Part shown: piece by piece, positions 37,440 to 46,337 of the stretch
Layout of the letters: each line of letters begins with the position of its first letter
Numbering within the stretch: position 1 is the stretch's first letter
Assembly (NCBI RefSeq): GCF_039905635.1
Contig: NZ_CP157000.1
Coordinates: 2,356,001-2,420,000, forward strand
Direction: 5' to 3'
Length of the DNA stretch: 64,000 nucleotides
Source: Microbacterium sp. ProA8
Lineage (GTDB): Bacteria > Actinomycetota > Actinomycetes > Actinomycetales > Microbacteriaceae
Program-made: the position numbers and the translations under genes
The notes under the pieces: generated by a model
Told to the model about the DNA's origin: nothing
Seen by the model: only the letters and a program-made list of their open reading frames with translations
The model's database searches: none

Positions 37440-38267
37440 TCAGGCGCCGACCTTGTAGCGGGCGAAGCCCGTCAGGGTCAGACCGGCGTCCTTCGCGACC
37501 TGCGCGACGGACTGCTTGTTGTCCTTCGCGTAGTCCTGGTCGAGAAGCGAGACCTGCTTGAAGAACGCGTTGACTCGGCCCTCGACGATCTTCGGAAGGG
37601 CGGCCTCGGGCTTGCCCTCGTTGCGCGAGATCTCGGTGACGATCTCCCGCTCCTTGTCGACATCGGCCTCGGGCACCTCGTCGCGCGACAGGTACGACGG
37701 GTTGGCGAACGAGATGTGCTGCGCGAGGCTGCGCGCCGTCTCGGCGTCGTCGCCCGAGTAGGCGAGCACGACACCGACCTGCGGCGGCAGATCCTTGCTG
37801 GTCTTGTGGAGGTAGATCTCGAACTTGTCGCCCGAGAGCGTGCTCACGCGGCGCAGCTCGACCTTCTCGCCGATGATGGCGGCCTCGTCCGAGATGAGCT
37901 CGGCGACCGTCTGCGACCCGGCGGGTGCGGCGAGGGCCGACTCGGCCGAGTCCGCGTGCGCGGCGGCGGCGGCGTCGAGCACCTTGTCGGCAAGGGCGAT
38001 GAAGCGCTCGTTCTTCGCGACGAAGTCGGTCTCGGTGTTGAGCTCGATGATCGTGACCTGACCGTCGACCTCCTTGGCCGCGACCAGTCCCTCGCTCGTG
38101 GAGCGGTCGGCGCGCTTGGCATTGCCCTTCGCGCCCTTCAGACGCAGGATCTCGACGGCCTTCTCGAGGTCGCCGTCGGCCTCCTCGAGCGCCTTCTTGG
38201 TGTCGACCATGCCCGTGCCGAGCTGCTCGCGCAGCGTCTTGATGTCGGCGATCGTGAAGTTTGCCAT
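37440..38267 (-). CDS. tsf: Elongation factor Ts
   Basis: The 275-residue protein has the EF-Ts N-terminal domain 'IKTLREQLGTGMVDTKKALEE' and the nucleotide-exchange core 'TETDFVAKNERFIALAD'. It releases GDP from EF-Tu. It follows rpsB on the same strand with an 86-base gap holding a strong hairpin, and is followed by a terminator. Confidence 0.97.
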   Translation of the reverse strand: MANFTIADIKTLREQLGTGMVDTKKALEEADGDLEKAVEILRLKGAKGNAKRADRSTSEGLVAAKEVDGQVTIIELNTETDFVAKNERFIALADKVLDAAAAAHADSAESALAAPAGSQTVAELISDEAAIIGEKVELRRVSTLSGDKFEIYLHKTSKDLPPQVGVVLAYSGDDAETARSLAQHISFANPSYLSRDEVPEADVDKEREIVTEISRNEGKPEAALPKIVEGRVNAFFKQVSLLDQDYAKDNKQSVAQVAKDAGLTLTGFARYKVGA

Positions 38268-38308
38268 GGGTGGCGGCTCCTTGATTGTGAGAGTTCTGTG
38301 GGATGCCG

Positions 38309-38338
38309 CGGCGGAGTCGTCCGGAGACGACTCCGCCG
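38309..38338 (-). promoter_or_regulatory. rpsB-tsf intergenic hairpin
   Basis: A perfect 13-bp stem (38309-38321 with 38326-38338) closed by a CGGA tetraloop, 15 bases after the rpsB stop. It probably tunes the S2 to EF-Ts ratio by partial termination or by protecting the upstream mRNA. No T run follows. Confidence 0.7.
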
Positions 38339-38353
38339 GGCGGGAAGATGCGG

Positions 38354-39322
38354 TTACGCGTCAGCCTTGCCGGCCTCGGCCTCAGCCTCGAGCTCCTCGG
38401 CGACGACCTCGGCCACGACGGCCTCAGCCGCGAGCTCCTCGGCGATGGCCTCGGCCACGACGGCGTCGGCGACGTCGCCCTCGGCGGCGAGCTCCTCGGC
38501 GATGGCCTCGACCACGAGGGCCTCGGTGGCGAGCTCGACGGCGTCGCTCTCAGCGGCCGCAGCGCCCTGCTCGAGCAGTTCGCGCTCCCAGTCGGCGAGG
38601 GGCTCCGCGTCAGCGGTCTCGTCGGTGGGCTGGTGACGCTGGATCAGGCCCTCGGCGGCGGCGTCGGCGATGATGCGGGTGAGCAGGCCCACCGAGCGGA
38701 TCGCGTCGTCGTTGCCGGGGATCGGGTACTGGAACTCGTCCGGGTCGGCGTTCGTGTCGAGGATGCCGATCACGGGGATGCCGAGCTTGGATGCCTCGTT
38801 GATCGCGAGGTGCTCGCGCTTGGCGTCCACGACCCAGATGGCCGACGGGGTCTTCTGGAGGTTGCGGATACCACCCAGCGACTTGTGCAGCTTGTCGAGC
38901 TCGCGCTTCTTGAGGAGCAGCTCCTTCTTGGTGAAGCCGCTCTCAGCCGGGTTCTCGAAGTCGAGCTCCTCGAGCTCCTTCATGCGAGCGAGACGCTTCG
39001 ACACGGTCGAGAAGTTGGTGAGCAGACCGCCGAGCCAGCGCTGGTTGACGTAGGGCTGGCCCACGCGGGTCGCCTGCTCGGCGATGACTTCCTGCGCCTG
39101 CTTCTTGGTGCCGACGAAGAGGACGGTGCCGCCGTGGGCGACCGTCTCCTTGACGAACTCGTACGCCTTGTCGATGTACGTGAGCGACTGCTGCAGGTCG
39201 ATGATGTGGATGCCGCTGCGCTCCGTGAGGATGAAGCGCTTGACCTTCGGGTTCCACCGGCGGGTCTGGTGTCCGAAGTGCACGCCGCTGTCGAGCAGCT
39301 GGCGAATGGTGACGACGGCCAT
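38354..39322 (-). CDS. rpsB: 30S ribosomal protein S2 with long acidic tail
   Basis: The 322-residue protein starts '[19 protein letters not shown]' and follows S2 through '[11 protein letters not shown]', '[17 protein letters not shown]' and '[10 protein letters not shown]'. Typical S2 is about 230-260 residues; here an Ala/Glu/Val-rich tail of about 70 residues is added, with short repeats of Ala-Glu-Glu-Leu-Ala-Ala-Glu. S2 binds the 30S head late in assembly with S1. I start at ATG 39322; the ORF upstream is not coding. Confidence 0.97.
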   Translation of the reverse strand: MAVVTIRQLLDSGVHFGHQTRRWNPKVKRFILTERSGIHIIDLQQSLTYIDKAYEFVKETVAHGGTVLFVGTKKQAQEVIAEQATRVGQPYVNQRWLGGLLTNFSTVSKRLARMKELEELDFENPAESGFTKKELLLKKRELDKLHKSLGGIRNLQKTPSAIWVVDAKREHLAINEASKLGIPVIGILDTNADPDEFQYPIPGNDDAIRSVGLLTRIIADAAAEGLIQRHQPTDETADAEPLADWERELLEQGAAAAESDAVELATEALVVEAIAEELAAEGDVADAVVAEAIAEELAAEAVVAEVVAEELEAEAEAGKADA

Positions 39323-39657
39323 GGCCGTTCTCCTGTTCCGGCGCGTGTGCGCCTGTTGCGGTTGTTCTCGCGCCGACGTGGGGCCGGCGAGCCTGGTGCC
39401 CGGCACATTCCCACCCCGCGTCGCTCGTGAGCGTTCGCAGAGACCGTAGGGAGTGGATGCCGCGCCGCATCCTTCGTCAGACTCAGGATGTGCGGCGCTG
39501 TGGGCACGCGGAGTCACTCCGACATGCGGAGTGCGCATCCAGTGTATCAGCAGGCGGACCAGGCCGACCCTCCTCCCCCGCCGGTGTGCGGCCGTGGTTC
39601 TCCACGGGTCCGCGTCGCGCCGCGCACCGCGTCGGCGCCGTCCGCGATGGTCGGATC
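39323..39657. promoter_or_regulatory. Divergent region: rpsB leader and M23 gene promoter
   Basis: 335 bases without a gene. On the leftward strand a TACACT box at 39541-39546 could be the rpsB -10 element, giving a leader of about 210 bases. The leader contains three alternating arms, CGGAGT (39509-39514), ACTCCG (39516-39521) and CGGAGTG (39527-39533), which allow two exclusive hairpins, and a GGATGC/GCATCC inverted repeat near 39455-39472. A regulated S2 leader is plausible. Confidence 0.45.
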
Positions 39658-40224
39658 ATGACGAGGTTCGCACTCATCAACGCGCGGCGCGCTCGGGCGA
39701 TCGCGGTGTGCGCGCTGGCACTGTGCCTCGCGGCCGCCTGGTCGGCGGAGACCGCGCGGGCGGACGGCCGACCCGATGAAGCGATCGCGGCGGACGCCGG
39801 CGGATCGGTCTCCCGTGCGGACCGCTGGCTGTGGCCGGTGCAGCCGTTCCGCCTCGAGCGCCCGTTCGTCGCACCGCCTCACGAGTACGGGCCCGGCCAC
39901 CGGGGAATCGACCTGACGGTGCTGGGCGAGGAGGTCGTGCGCGCCCCTGCCGAGGGCGTCGTCGCGTTCTCGGGACAGGTCGCCGGGCGCGGCATCCTGA
40001 CCATCGATCACGGCGGCGGGCTCGTCTCGACCCTCGAGCCGGTGAACTCCCCCCTTGCCGCCGGCACGCCGATCGCCGCCGGCGGCGAGGTGGGGACCAT
40101 CTCCACCGGCGGCCACACCTCCACGGGTGCCGTGCATTTCGGCGTGCGCCTGGACGGCGACTACATCAATCCACTCGTGCTTCTAAGTGGCGTCCCGCGA
40201 GCGGTGCTGCTGCCCTGCTGCTGA
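39658..40224 (+). CDS. M23-family-like secreted protein, probably degenerate
   Basis: The 188-residue protein has a signal peptide (about residues 1-37, hydrophobic core 'AIAVCALALCLAAAW' then Ala-x-Ala) and a LytM-type beta domain: 'GHRGIDLTV' carries the first zinc ligands His and Asp, and 'GAVHFGVRLDGDYINP' the last His. The usual His-x-His pair reads Ala-Val-His, so the first of the two histidines is missing. It may bind cell wall or activate an amidase instead of cutting. The gene next to rpsB in many actinobacteria is of this type. Confidence 0.82.
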   Translation: MTRFALINARRARAIAVCALALCLAAAWSAETARADGRPDEAIAADAGGSVSRADRWLWPVQPFRLERPFVAPPHEYGPGHRGIDLTVLGEEVVRAPAEGVVAFSGQVAGRGILTIDHGGGLVSTLEPVNSPLAAGTPIAAGGEVGTISTGGHTSTGAVHFGVRLDGDYINPLVLLSGVPRAVLLPCC

Positions 40225-40232
40225 CCGCCGGC

Positions 40233-41138
40233 TCAGGCGCGGGGATGCGCGAGGCGGTAGGACGCGGCCAGGCGCTCGCTCGAGACATGGGTGTAGATCT
40301 GGGTCGTGCCGAGGCTGGCATGGCCGAGGATCTCCTGGACCGCGCGAAGGTCTGCCCCGCCGTCGAGCAGGTGCGTCGCGGCCGAGTGGCGCAGCGCGTG
40401 CGGCCCGACGTGCGCTCCGAGCTCGGGACCGAGCTCGCGTGAGACGAGGTCGTACACCGCCCGCGGTCCGACGCGCCCGCCGCGGGCGCCGAGGAAGAGC
40501 GCCGATGCGACAGGGTCGCCGGCCCGCCGGGCGAGGAGTGCCGATCGGCCGCGCACCAGATAGGCGTCGACGGCGCGCAGCGCCGGGACTCCGAACGGGA
40601 CGACCCGCTCCTTCGAACCCTTTCCCAGCACACGGGCCGTGCGACGGTCACGATCGAGGTCGTCGACGTCCAGCCCGCACAGCTCCGACACGCGCAGCGC
40701 GGCGCCGTACAGCAGCTCGAGCATCGCGTGGTCGCGCAGGGCGAGCGGGTCGCCCTCGGCGGCCGCCGCCTCGAGCCGCTCGAGCACGCCGTCCAGGGCT
40801 TCGGCGGTGGCGACCTTCGGCAGCGTCCGGCCCCGCTTGGGGGCGACGAGCCGCAGGCTGGGGTCCGTCGGCACGACGCCGGTCTCGGTCGCCCACGCGA
40901 AGAAGCCGCGCACAGCGGCGGTGCGGCGCGCGATGGTGGCGCGGCTGTCACCGCGCTGGACCGCCTGCCACAGCCACTCGCGAAGGTTGTCGAGGTCGAC
41001 GACCGCGAGATCGATGTCTCCGCAGGCGAGGGCGAGGCCGGCGAGATCGGCGCGATACGCCCGCACCGTGGCCGGCGAAAGCCGGCGCACCTCGCTCAGG
41101 TGGCGGAGGTACGCCTCTGCTCCCTCGATGATCTCCAC
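40233..41138 (-). CDS. xerC: Tyrosine recombinase XerC
   Basis: The 301-residue recombinase has an N-terminal SAM-like DNA-binding domain ('YLRHLSEVRRLSPATVRAY') and the catalytic set Arg ('GAALRVSELCGL'), Lys ('GKGSKERVVPFG'), His-x2-Arg ('HALRHSAATHLLDGG'), His ('ILGHASLGTTQIYTHV') and the Tyr in 'QIYTH'. It resolves chromosome dimers at dif with XerD. GTG 41138 is the start. It follows dprA on the same strand by 65 bases; it is chromosomal and not the missing prophage integrase. Confidence 0.93.
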   Translation of the reverse strand: MEIIEGAEAYLRHLSEVRRLSPATVRAYRADLAGLALACGDIDLAVVDLDNLREWLWQAVQRGDSRATIARRTAAVRGFFAWATETGVVPTDPSLRLVAPKRGRTLPKVATAEALDGVLERLEAAAAEGDPLALRDHAMLELLYGAALRVSELCGLDVDDLDRDRRTARVLGKGSKERVVPFGVPALRAVDAYLVRGRSALLARRAGDPVASALFLGARGGRVGPRAVYDLVSRELGPELGAHVGPHALRHSAATHLLDGGADLRAVQEILGHASLGTTQIYTHVSSERLAASYRLAHPRA

Positions 41139-41203
41139 GGCCCCAGCTTGCTCCCGGATGCGCGGTGAACGGCGCTGCGACCCGCCCCGGCACGCACCCC
41201 GCC

Positions 41204-42391
41204 TCAGCCGCCCGCCCGCCGCGCCAGCCTCCAGCCCTCGGTACCCGCCTCGACGGACCCGTCGAGGCGCAGCAGCCCGAGAAGGCCCTCGACGGTGTCC
41301 GCCGCCATTCCTGCGCGCCGCGCGATGTCGCCGGACTCGCGCCACCCGCGTGTGCTCAGCGCGTCCATCACGCGCGTCGACTCGCCGGTGTAGGCGGCTT
41401 GCACGCCGGCTCGCGCATCGCTCCCGGATCCCAGCCCCAGCAGCTCGCGCACGTCGTCGGCGCCGGTGATGCACTGCGCGCCGTACTCGCGGATGAGGCG
41501 ATGGGTGCCCGCGGAGGTCGCGGAGGTGATCGGACCTGGGACGGCGCCGAGCGGCCGGGACAGCGCGGCCGCATGGCCTGCAGTGTTGAGCGAGCCGCTC
41601 CGCCACCCGGCCTCGACGACCACCGTCGCGGCGGAGAGCGCGGCGATCAGCCGGTTGCGCTGCAGGAAGCGCCACTTCGTCGGAGCGGAGCCGCACGCCA
41701 CCTCGCTCACGACGACACCCCGCTCTGCGATGTCGTCGATCAGCTGCGTGTGACCGACCGGGTAGGACCGGTCCGCGCCTCCCGCGAGCAGCGCCACCGT
41801 GAGCCCACCCGAGGAGAGCGCCGCACGATGCGCGGCGCCGTCGATGCCGTATGCGCCGCCCGACACCACGGCGACGCCGCCACCGGCCAGATCGGAGGCG
41901 AGTTCCATCGCCACATGGTCGCCATAGCGCGACGCGGCCCGCGCCCCGACGATCGCGACGGAAGCCTCGAGCCGGCGCAGTGCGGTGACATCGCCGCGCA
42001 CCCACAGGCACACCGGTGCGTGTGCATCCAGGTCATCCACTTGGCTCGGCCACTGCGGATCGCTCCGTGTCACCAGCGTGACGCTGCGCGCCGCGGCCAT
42101 CGAGAGGGAGTCGGCGACCGCGCGTGCCGACAGTCGCGGCAGCCAGCGCTTGCGCCCCTCCGCCAGCTCTCGCGGGGTGACGTCGGGCAGCGTCCCCGCG
42201 CGCAGGACTGCTTCGAGCGCAGGCGCGGCGCCATGAGCGGCGATGAGGCGACCCGCCACCGAGTCCCCCGGCTCGATCAGCTGGCACCACACCGCTGTCG
42301 CATATCGTTCGCGGGCGTCGTCGTCGTCGTATGCACCTGTCGGCGCCAGGGCCCGCCGCGCGGCGCCGGCGCTGAGATCGAAGGAGGTCAC
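41204..42391 (-). CDS. dprA: DNA-processing protein DprA
   Basis: The 395-residue protein has the DprA Rossmann-like core: 'VAIVGARAASRYGDHVAMELASDLA' (split), 'VVSGGAYGIDGAAHRAAL', 'LLAGGADRSYPVGHTQLI', 'RNRLIAALSAATVVVEAGWRSGSLNTA', and a C-terminal winged-helix DML1-type domain. DprA loads RecA on incoming single-stranded DNA during transformation. The stop of yifB overlaps its start by four bases. Confidence 0.94.
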   Translation of the reverse strand: MTSFDLSAGAARRALAPTGAYDDDDARERYATAVWCQLIEPGDSVAGRLIAAHGAAPALEAVLRAGTLPDVTPRELAEGRKRWLPRLSARAVADSLSMAAARSVTLVTRSDPQWPSQVDDLDAHAPVCLWVRGDVTALRRLEASVAIVGARAASRYGDHVAMELASDLAGGGVAVVSGGAYGIDGAAHRAALSSGGLTVALLAGGADRSYPVGHTQLIDDIAERGVVVSEVACGSAPTKWRFLQRNRLIAALSAATVVVEAGWRSGSLNTAGHAAALSRPLGAVPGPITSATSAGTHRLIREYGAQCITGADDVRELLGLGSGSDARAGVQAAYTGESTRVMDALSTRGWRESGDIARRAGMAADTVEGLLGLLRLDGSVEAGTEGWRLARRAGG

Positions 42392-43911
42392 AGGGCGATT
42401 CCCTTCTTCAGGTAGAGGGCGCGGCCGATGTGCTCGGCGCTGAGCTGCGCGCGTCCCTCGATGTCGGCGATGGACCAGGCGACACGCAGCACGCGGTCAT
42501 AGCCGCGCAGCGTGAGCGCGCCGCGGTGCAGGGCGGCATCCAGCGGACGTCGAACCGCCGGTGCCGGCGCACCGGGTCCTTCACGCAGCCACGAGCCGGG
42601 CACGTCGGCGTTCACCCGCCAGGGCGTGTCGGCCAACCGGTGCCGGGCGCGGGCACGAGCGTCGGCGACGCGGTCGCGCGCGGCGGCGGTCGAGATGGAC
42701 GGCCCCTTGTCGCGCTGGGCCACGGATACCCGGGTCAGGGTGAGCTCGATGTCCATGCGGTCCAGCAGCGGCCCTGACAGGCGGCCGAGGTAGCGGCGGA
42801 TCGCGGCGGGCGGACAGGTGCAGGTGCCGCCCCGGATGCCGTAGTCCCCGCAGGGACACGGGTTCGTCGCGAGCACCAGCTGGAAACGCGCCGGGTACTG
42901 CGCCTGCGCACCCGCCCGGTGGATCGTGATGGAGCCCGACTCCAGCGGCTGCCGCAGGGCATCGAGGGCGCTGGACGCGAACTCGCCGGCTTCGTCGAGG
43001 AACAGCACGCCTTCGCTCGCCCGGGCGATCGCCCCCGGGCGGATGAAGCGCGTGCCGCCGCCCACCAGCGCAGCCACGCTCGCGCTGTGGTGCGGCGCCT
43101 CGAACGGCGGGGTGCGCGACAGCTCGACCACGCGGGATCCGGCGAGGCTGCGAATCGATGCGCTCGCGAGCGCGGCGCCGTCGTCGAGTGCCGGCAGGAT
43201 GCCGGGGAGCCGACGCGCGAGCATGGTCTTCCCCGCGCCGGGCGGCCCGCACATCAGCAGGTGATGGCCGCCCGCCGCGGCCACGATCAGCGCCTCGACC
43301 GCGTCGCGCTGACCGATAACCTCCGCGAGATCCACACGGGACGCGGGTTCGTGCTCGTCGTCCGGAAGGGCGACGGGCTCCTCGTCTGCCACCTCGACGT
43401 CGCCGCCGTGCCACGACACCACCTGAGCGAGGTTCACCGCGGCGAGCACCTCCATCCCGCCGACGAGCGCGGCCTCGGCACCGTTGGCGTGCGGGACCAC
43501 CACACGGCGATGCCCCGCGCGTCGGGCGGCAGCAACGGCCGGGAGGACGCCGGGCACCGGACGCAGCCGGCCGTCGAGGCCGAGCTCGCCGATGTGCACC
43601 GCCGACGCGACCGACGCTCCGTCCATCGACGATTCCGTCGCGAGCGAGGCCACCGCGATCGCGACGTCGAAGCCGGAGCCCTGCTTCGGCAGGCTGGCCG
43701 GAGAAAGGTTCACGGTCAGCCGCCGGCGCGGCAGCGGTGTGCCGCTGTTGGCGCACGCGTTGTGCACTCGCTGCACGGCCTCGCCGAGCGCCTTGTCGGG
43801 CAGCCCGATGATCTTGAACTCCGGCGTCTGCTGCGACAGGTCGGCCTCGACCTCGACGCATTCGCCCTCGGCCCCGACGAGTGCGACCGCCCACGTGCGC
43901 GCGACGCTCAC
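42388..43911 (-). CDS. YifB family Mg-chelatase-like AAA ATPase (ComM)
   Basis: The 507-residue protein has an N-terminal Lon-protease-like domain ('EFKIIGLPDKALGEAV', 'LTVNLSPASLPKQGSGFDVAIAV'), Walker A 'MCGPPGAGKTMLARRLPGILP' (split) , Walker B 'GVLFLDEAGEFA', the cysteine-rich 'NPCPCGDYG' loop, and the C-terminal Mg-chelatase lid. ComM helicases drive branch migration during natural transformation. GTG 43911 overlaps the yraN stop. With dprA it forms a competence-type pair. Confidence 0.93.
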   Translation of the reverse strand: MSVARTWAVALVGAEGECVEVEADLSQQTPEFKIIGLPDKALGEAVQRVHNACANSGTPLPRRRLTVNLSPASLPKQGSGFDVAIAVASLATESSMDGASVASAVHIGELGLDGRLRPVPGVLPAVAAARRAGHRRVVVPHANGAEAALVGGMEVLAAVNLAQVVSWHGGDVEVADEEPVALPDDEHEPASRVDLAEVIGQRDAVEALIVAAAGGHHLLMCGPPGAGKTMLARRLPGILPALDDGAALASASIRSLAGSRVVELSRTPPFEAPHHSASVAALVGGGTRFIRPGAIARASEGVLFLDEAGEFASSALDALRQPLESGSITIHRAGAQAQYPARFQLVLATNPCPCGDYGIRGGTCTCPPAAIRRYLGRLSGPLLDRMDIELTLTRVSVAQRDKGPSISTAAARDRVADARARARHRLADTPWRVNADVPGSWLREGPGAPAPAVRRPLDAALHRGALTLRGYDRVLRVAWSIADIEGRAQLSAEHIGRALYLKKGIAL

Positions 43912-44276
43912 GGCACCTCCACGTCGACGAGGTGCTCGAGCCGTGCTGTCGCCGGCTCCGTGCCGGTCAGCCCGATCGCGTCGATGCGCAGCCGGCGTCC
44001 CTGCGCGAGGTCGCGGTGCGCGCCCACCCAGGCGATCGCGAGGCGCCAGAGACGCACACGCTTGCGAGCATCGATGGCTTCGAACGGATGCCCGAACCCC
44101 TCGCCCCTGCGCGTCTTGACCTCGACCACGACCACCGCGGCGCGGTCGGCCACGACCAGATCCAGCTCCCCCTCGCGGCACCGCCAGTTGCGATCGAGGA
44201 CGGTGAACCCCTGCTGCTCGAAGTACCGCGCGGCTCGGTCTTCGCCCGCGCGGCCGAGCACGTCTTTGTCTGCCAT
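43908..44276 (-). CDS. YraN family endonuclease-like protein
   Basis: I start at ATG 44276 to give 122 residues, the usual YraN length; the ORF extends to 44327. It has the YraN core 'GRAGEDRAARYFEQQGFTVL' and the nuclease-fold signature 'EGELDLVVADRAAVVVVEVKTRRG', with Glu, Asp and Glu-x-Lys typical of the restriction-endonuclease-like fold. Function in DNA metabolism is inferred. It overlaps yifB by four bases. Confidence 0.92.
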   Translation of the reverse strand: MADKDVLGRAGEDRAARYFEQQGFTVLDRNWRCREGELDLVVADRAAVVVVEVKTRRGEGFGHPFEAIDARKRVRLWRLAIAWVGAHRDLAQGRRLRIDAIGLTGTEPATARLEHLVDVEVP

Positions 44277-44384
44277 TCCGGCATCGTCGCGCGCCAGGAT
44301 ACGCGCGCGGACGCGCGGCCGCGGCATCCGTTCAGAACTCGAGACGAGTCACTGAATCGCGGTGCTTGGGGAGGAGCCGGTGGC

Positions 44385-44708
44385 TCAGGTGTCGAGCGAC
44401 AGCTCTTCCGGAAGGTGGAAGTCGCGGCGCGACAGCTCCTCGACGTTGACGTCCTTGAAGGTGAGCACCCGCACCGCCTTCACGAAGCGGTCGGCACGAT
44501 AGATGTCCCACACCCAGACGTCCGTCATGGAGATCTCGAAGTAGAAGTCGTGCTCGGTGTCGCGGCGCACGACGTTCACCTCGTTCGCGAGGTAGAAGCG
44601 CCGTTCCGTCTCGATCACGTACTGGAACTGCGAGACGACATCGCGGTACTCGCGGTACAGCGCGAGCTCGAGTTCGCGGTCGTAGTCTTCGAAGACCTCG
44701 TCATCCAT
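44385..44708 (-). CDS. DUF2469 domain-containing protein
   Basis: The 107-residue acidic protein ('DDEVFEDYDRELELALYREYR', split) is highly characteristic of the actinobacterial DUF2469 family that always sits near rnhB and yraN. It is rich in Asp, Glu, Tyr and Phe and has no known activity. It lies 60 bases after rnhB on this strand. Confidence 0.93.
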   Translation of the reverse strand: MDDEVFEDYDRELELALYREYRDVVSQFQYVIETERRFYLANEVNVVRRDTEHDFYFEISMTDVWVWDIYRADRFVKAVRVLTFKDVNVEELSRRDFHLPEELSLDT

Positions 44709-44768
44709 GGTGGTTCCATCCTATGGGCGCGGACAGGCGCGGCGATCCGGGTCCGCGTGTGGCGAACG

Positions 44769-45428
44769 CTAGAAGAGCGTCGGTGCGTCGGCGATCGACC
44801 ACGACGCGCGGTGGTGCCGGCTGATGCCGTGCATGCGGATGGCCTCGCGATGATCGGGGCTCGCGTACCCCTTGTTGCGCGCCCACTCGTACGCCGGCAA
44901 CTCGTCGTGCAGTTCGGTCATGAGCCGGTCGCGCGCGACCTTGGCGATGACGGATGCCGCAGCCGCCGATGCGCAGTCGCGGTCGGCCTTGATGACCGGT
45001 TGCACGGTCAGCCCCCACGCGCCGGCGGGGCGGATGTAGTCGTAGTTGCCGTCGAGGATCACGATCGCTTCCTCGGGCACGATCCCGTGGGCGCGGAGAT
45101 CGGCGATCGCGCGGATCGCCGCCAGACCGAGGGCGCGCATGATGCCGATCTCGTCGATCTCCTCGGAGCTCGCCCAGCCCACGGCGCTCGCTGCGACCCA
45201 CGAGGCCGCCCGGGCGGCGACGTCTGCGCGTTTCGGCTCGGGCACGAGCTTCGAATCGCGCAGTCCCTGAGGGATGCGCTTGCGCGAGCGCGGAGCGTCC
45301 ACCACGGCGGCGCCCACGGCGACCGGCCCGGCCAATGCACCCCGGCCGACCTCGTCGCACGCGATCACGAGCGTGTGCTCCCGCAGGAGACGGCGCTCGA
45401 GGGTGAGCCGAGGCTCGGCGACGGTCAC
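44769..45428 (-). CDS. rnhB: Ribonuclease HII
   Basis: The 219-residue enzyme has the RNase HII active-site pattern: 'VIACDEVGRGALAGPVAVGA' with the first Asp-Glu, a further Asp in 'VILDGNYDYI', and Asp in 'VIKADRDCASAAAASVIAKV'. It removes ribonucleotides and RNA from DNA. The start overlaps the lepB stop (ATGA). Confidence 0.96.
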   Translation of the reverse strand: MTVAEPRLTLERRLLREHTLVIACDEVGRGALAGPVAVGAAVVDAPRSRKRIPQGLRDSKLVPEPKRADVAARAASWVAASAVGWASSEEIDEIGIMRALGLAAIRAIADLRAHGIVPEEAIVILDGNYDYIRPAGAWGLTVQPVIKADRDCASAAAASVIAKVARDRLMTELHDELPAYEWARNKGYASPDHREAIRMHGISRHHRASWSIADAPTLF

Positions 45429-46201
45429 TGCTCGCCGCCCTCCGGCTCAGGATCGGGGACAGCGGCGAACACGTCGTGATGGAAGTCGAGCAGCCCGAAC
45501 CGATCGAACGGCCACGTCACGAGGAACGCGCGCCCGACGAGGTTGTCGAGGGGGACGAAGCCCTTGCCGGGCTGGTCGGTGTTGTACCGCGAGTCCTTCG
45601 AGCGGTAGCGGTTGTCGCCGAGCACCCAGAGACTGCCGTCGGGTACCACGACGTCGAACGCATCGCCGGACGCCGCGGACTCCCCGGGCGGGAGTTTGAT
45701 GTAGGCGGTCTCGTCGATCGGCACATCGTTCACGGTGATCTGGCCGAGGGCGTTGCAGCAGACGACGTGGTCGCCGGGGAGCCCGACGATCCGCTTGACG
45801 AGGTGATCGTCGCTGTCGGGCGCGGCGAGCCCGACGAGGGACAGCACCCATTCGACGCCCTCGACGATCGGCGGCCGCGCGGGCTCGCTGCTCGGCGGCA
45901 GCCACCCGCCGGGATCCTGGAAGACCACGATGTCGCCGCGGTCGTATCCGCCGAAGCGGGGGGTGATCTCGTCGACGAGGATCCGGTCCTTGATGTGGAG
46001 GGTGTCCTCCATCGAACCGGAGGGGATGTAGAACGACCGGACGAGGAAGGTCTTCACCACGAGCGAGACGAGCACGGCGATCAGGATGATCACGATCACG
46101 TCGCGCAGGAACACGAGCCAGCCCCGACGACGCGGCTGAATGGTCGCCTCAGGCTGGGGCCCGGGCGCCGGCTCGGCGGGAGCCGACTTCTCGGTCGTCA
46201 T
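45425..46201 (-). CDS. lepB: Signal peptidase I
   Basis: The 258-residue protein has a cytoplasmic Pro/Ala-rich tail, one membrane helix ('VIVIILIAVLVSLVVKTFLV'), the nucleophile Ser in 'IPSGSMEDTL' and the general-base Lys in 'VKRIVGLPGDHV', then box E 'VPDGSLWVLGDNRYRSKDSR'. It cleaves exported proteins. The first methionine at 46201 is chosen; the ORF extends upstream without support. Confidence 0.95.
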   Translation of the reverse strand: MTTEKSAPAEPAPGPQPEATIQPRRRGWLVFLRDVIVIILIAVLVSLVVKTFLVRSFYIPSGSMEDTLHIKDRILVDEITPRFGGYDRGDIVVFQDPGGWLPPSSEPARPPIVEGVEWVLSLVGLAAPDSDDHLVKRIVGLPGDHVVCCNALGQITVNDVPIDETAYIKLPPGESAASGDAFDVVVPDGSLWVLGDNRYRSKDSRYNTDQPGKGFVPLDNLVGRAFLVTWPFDRFGLLDFHHDVFAAVPDPEPEGGEQ

Positions 46202-46280
46202 GGAGTTCCTTCGCGGATGCCGGCGGTCGCGGCGACCCGTCTTCAAGGGTCGCACATTCCGGCCCGCACGGAGAACGGAC

Positions 46281-46312
46281 GAAGCCCCGGACGCCAGAGC
46301 GTCCGGAGCTTC
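46281..46312 (-). terminator. Terminator between rplS and lepB
   Basis: Arms GAAGC-C-CCGGACGC and GCGTCCGG-A-GCTTC form a 13-bp stem with one mismatch and a CAGA loop, 25 bases past the rplS stop. A CTTTCTC stretch lies before the stem on the transcribed strand; no clean T run follows. Confidence 0.7.
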
Positions 46313-46337
46313 GAGAAAGCGCTGAGGGCAGCGGGCG

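Noticed and set aside
40233..41138. Prophage integrase
   Set aside because: This tyrosine recombinase is 32 kb from the attachment site in the conserved dprA region and matches chromosomal XerC.
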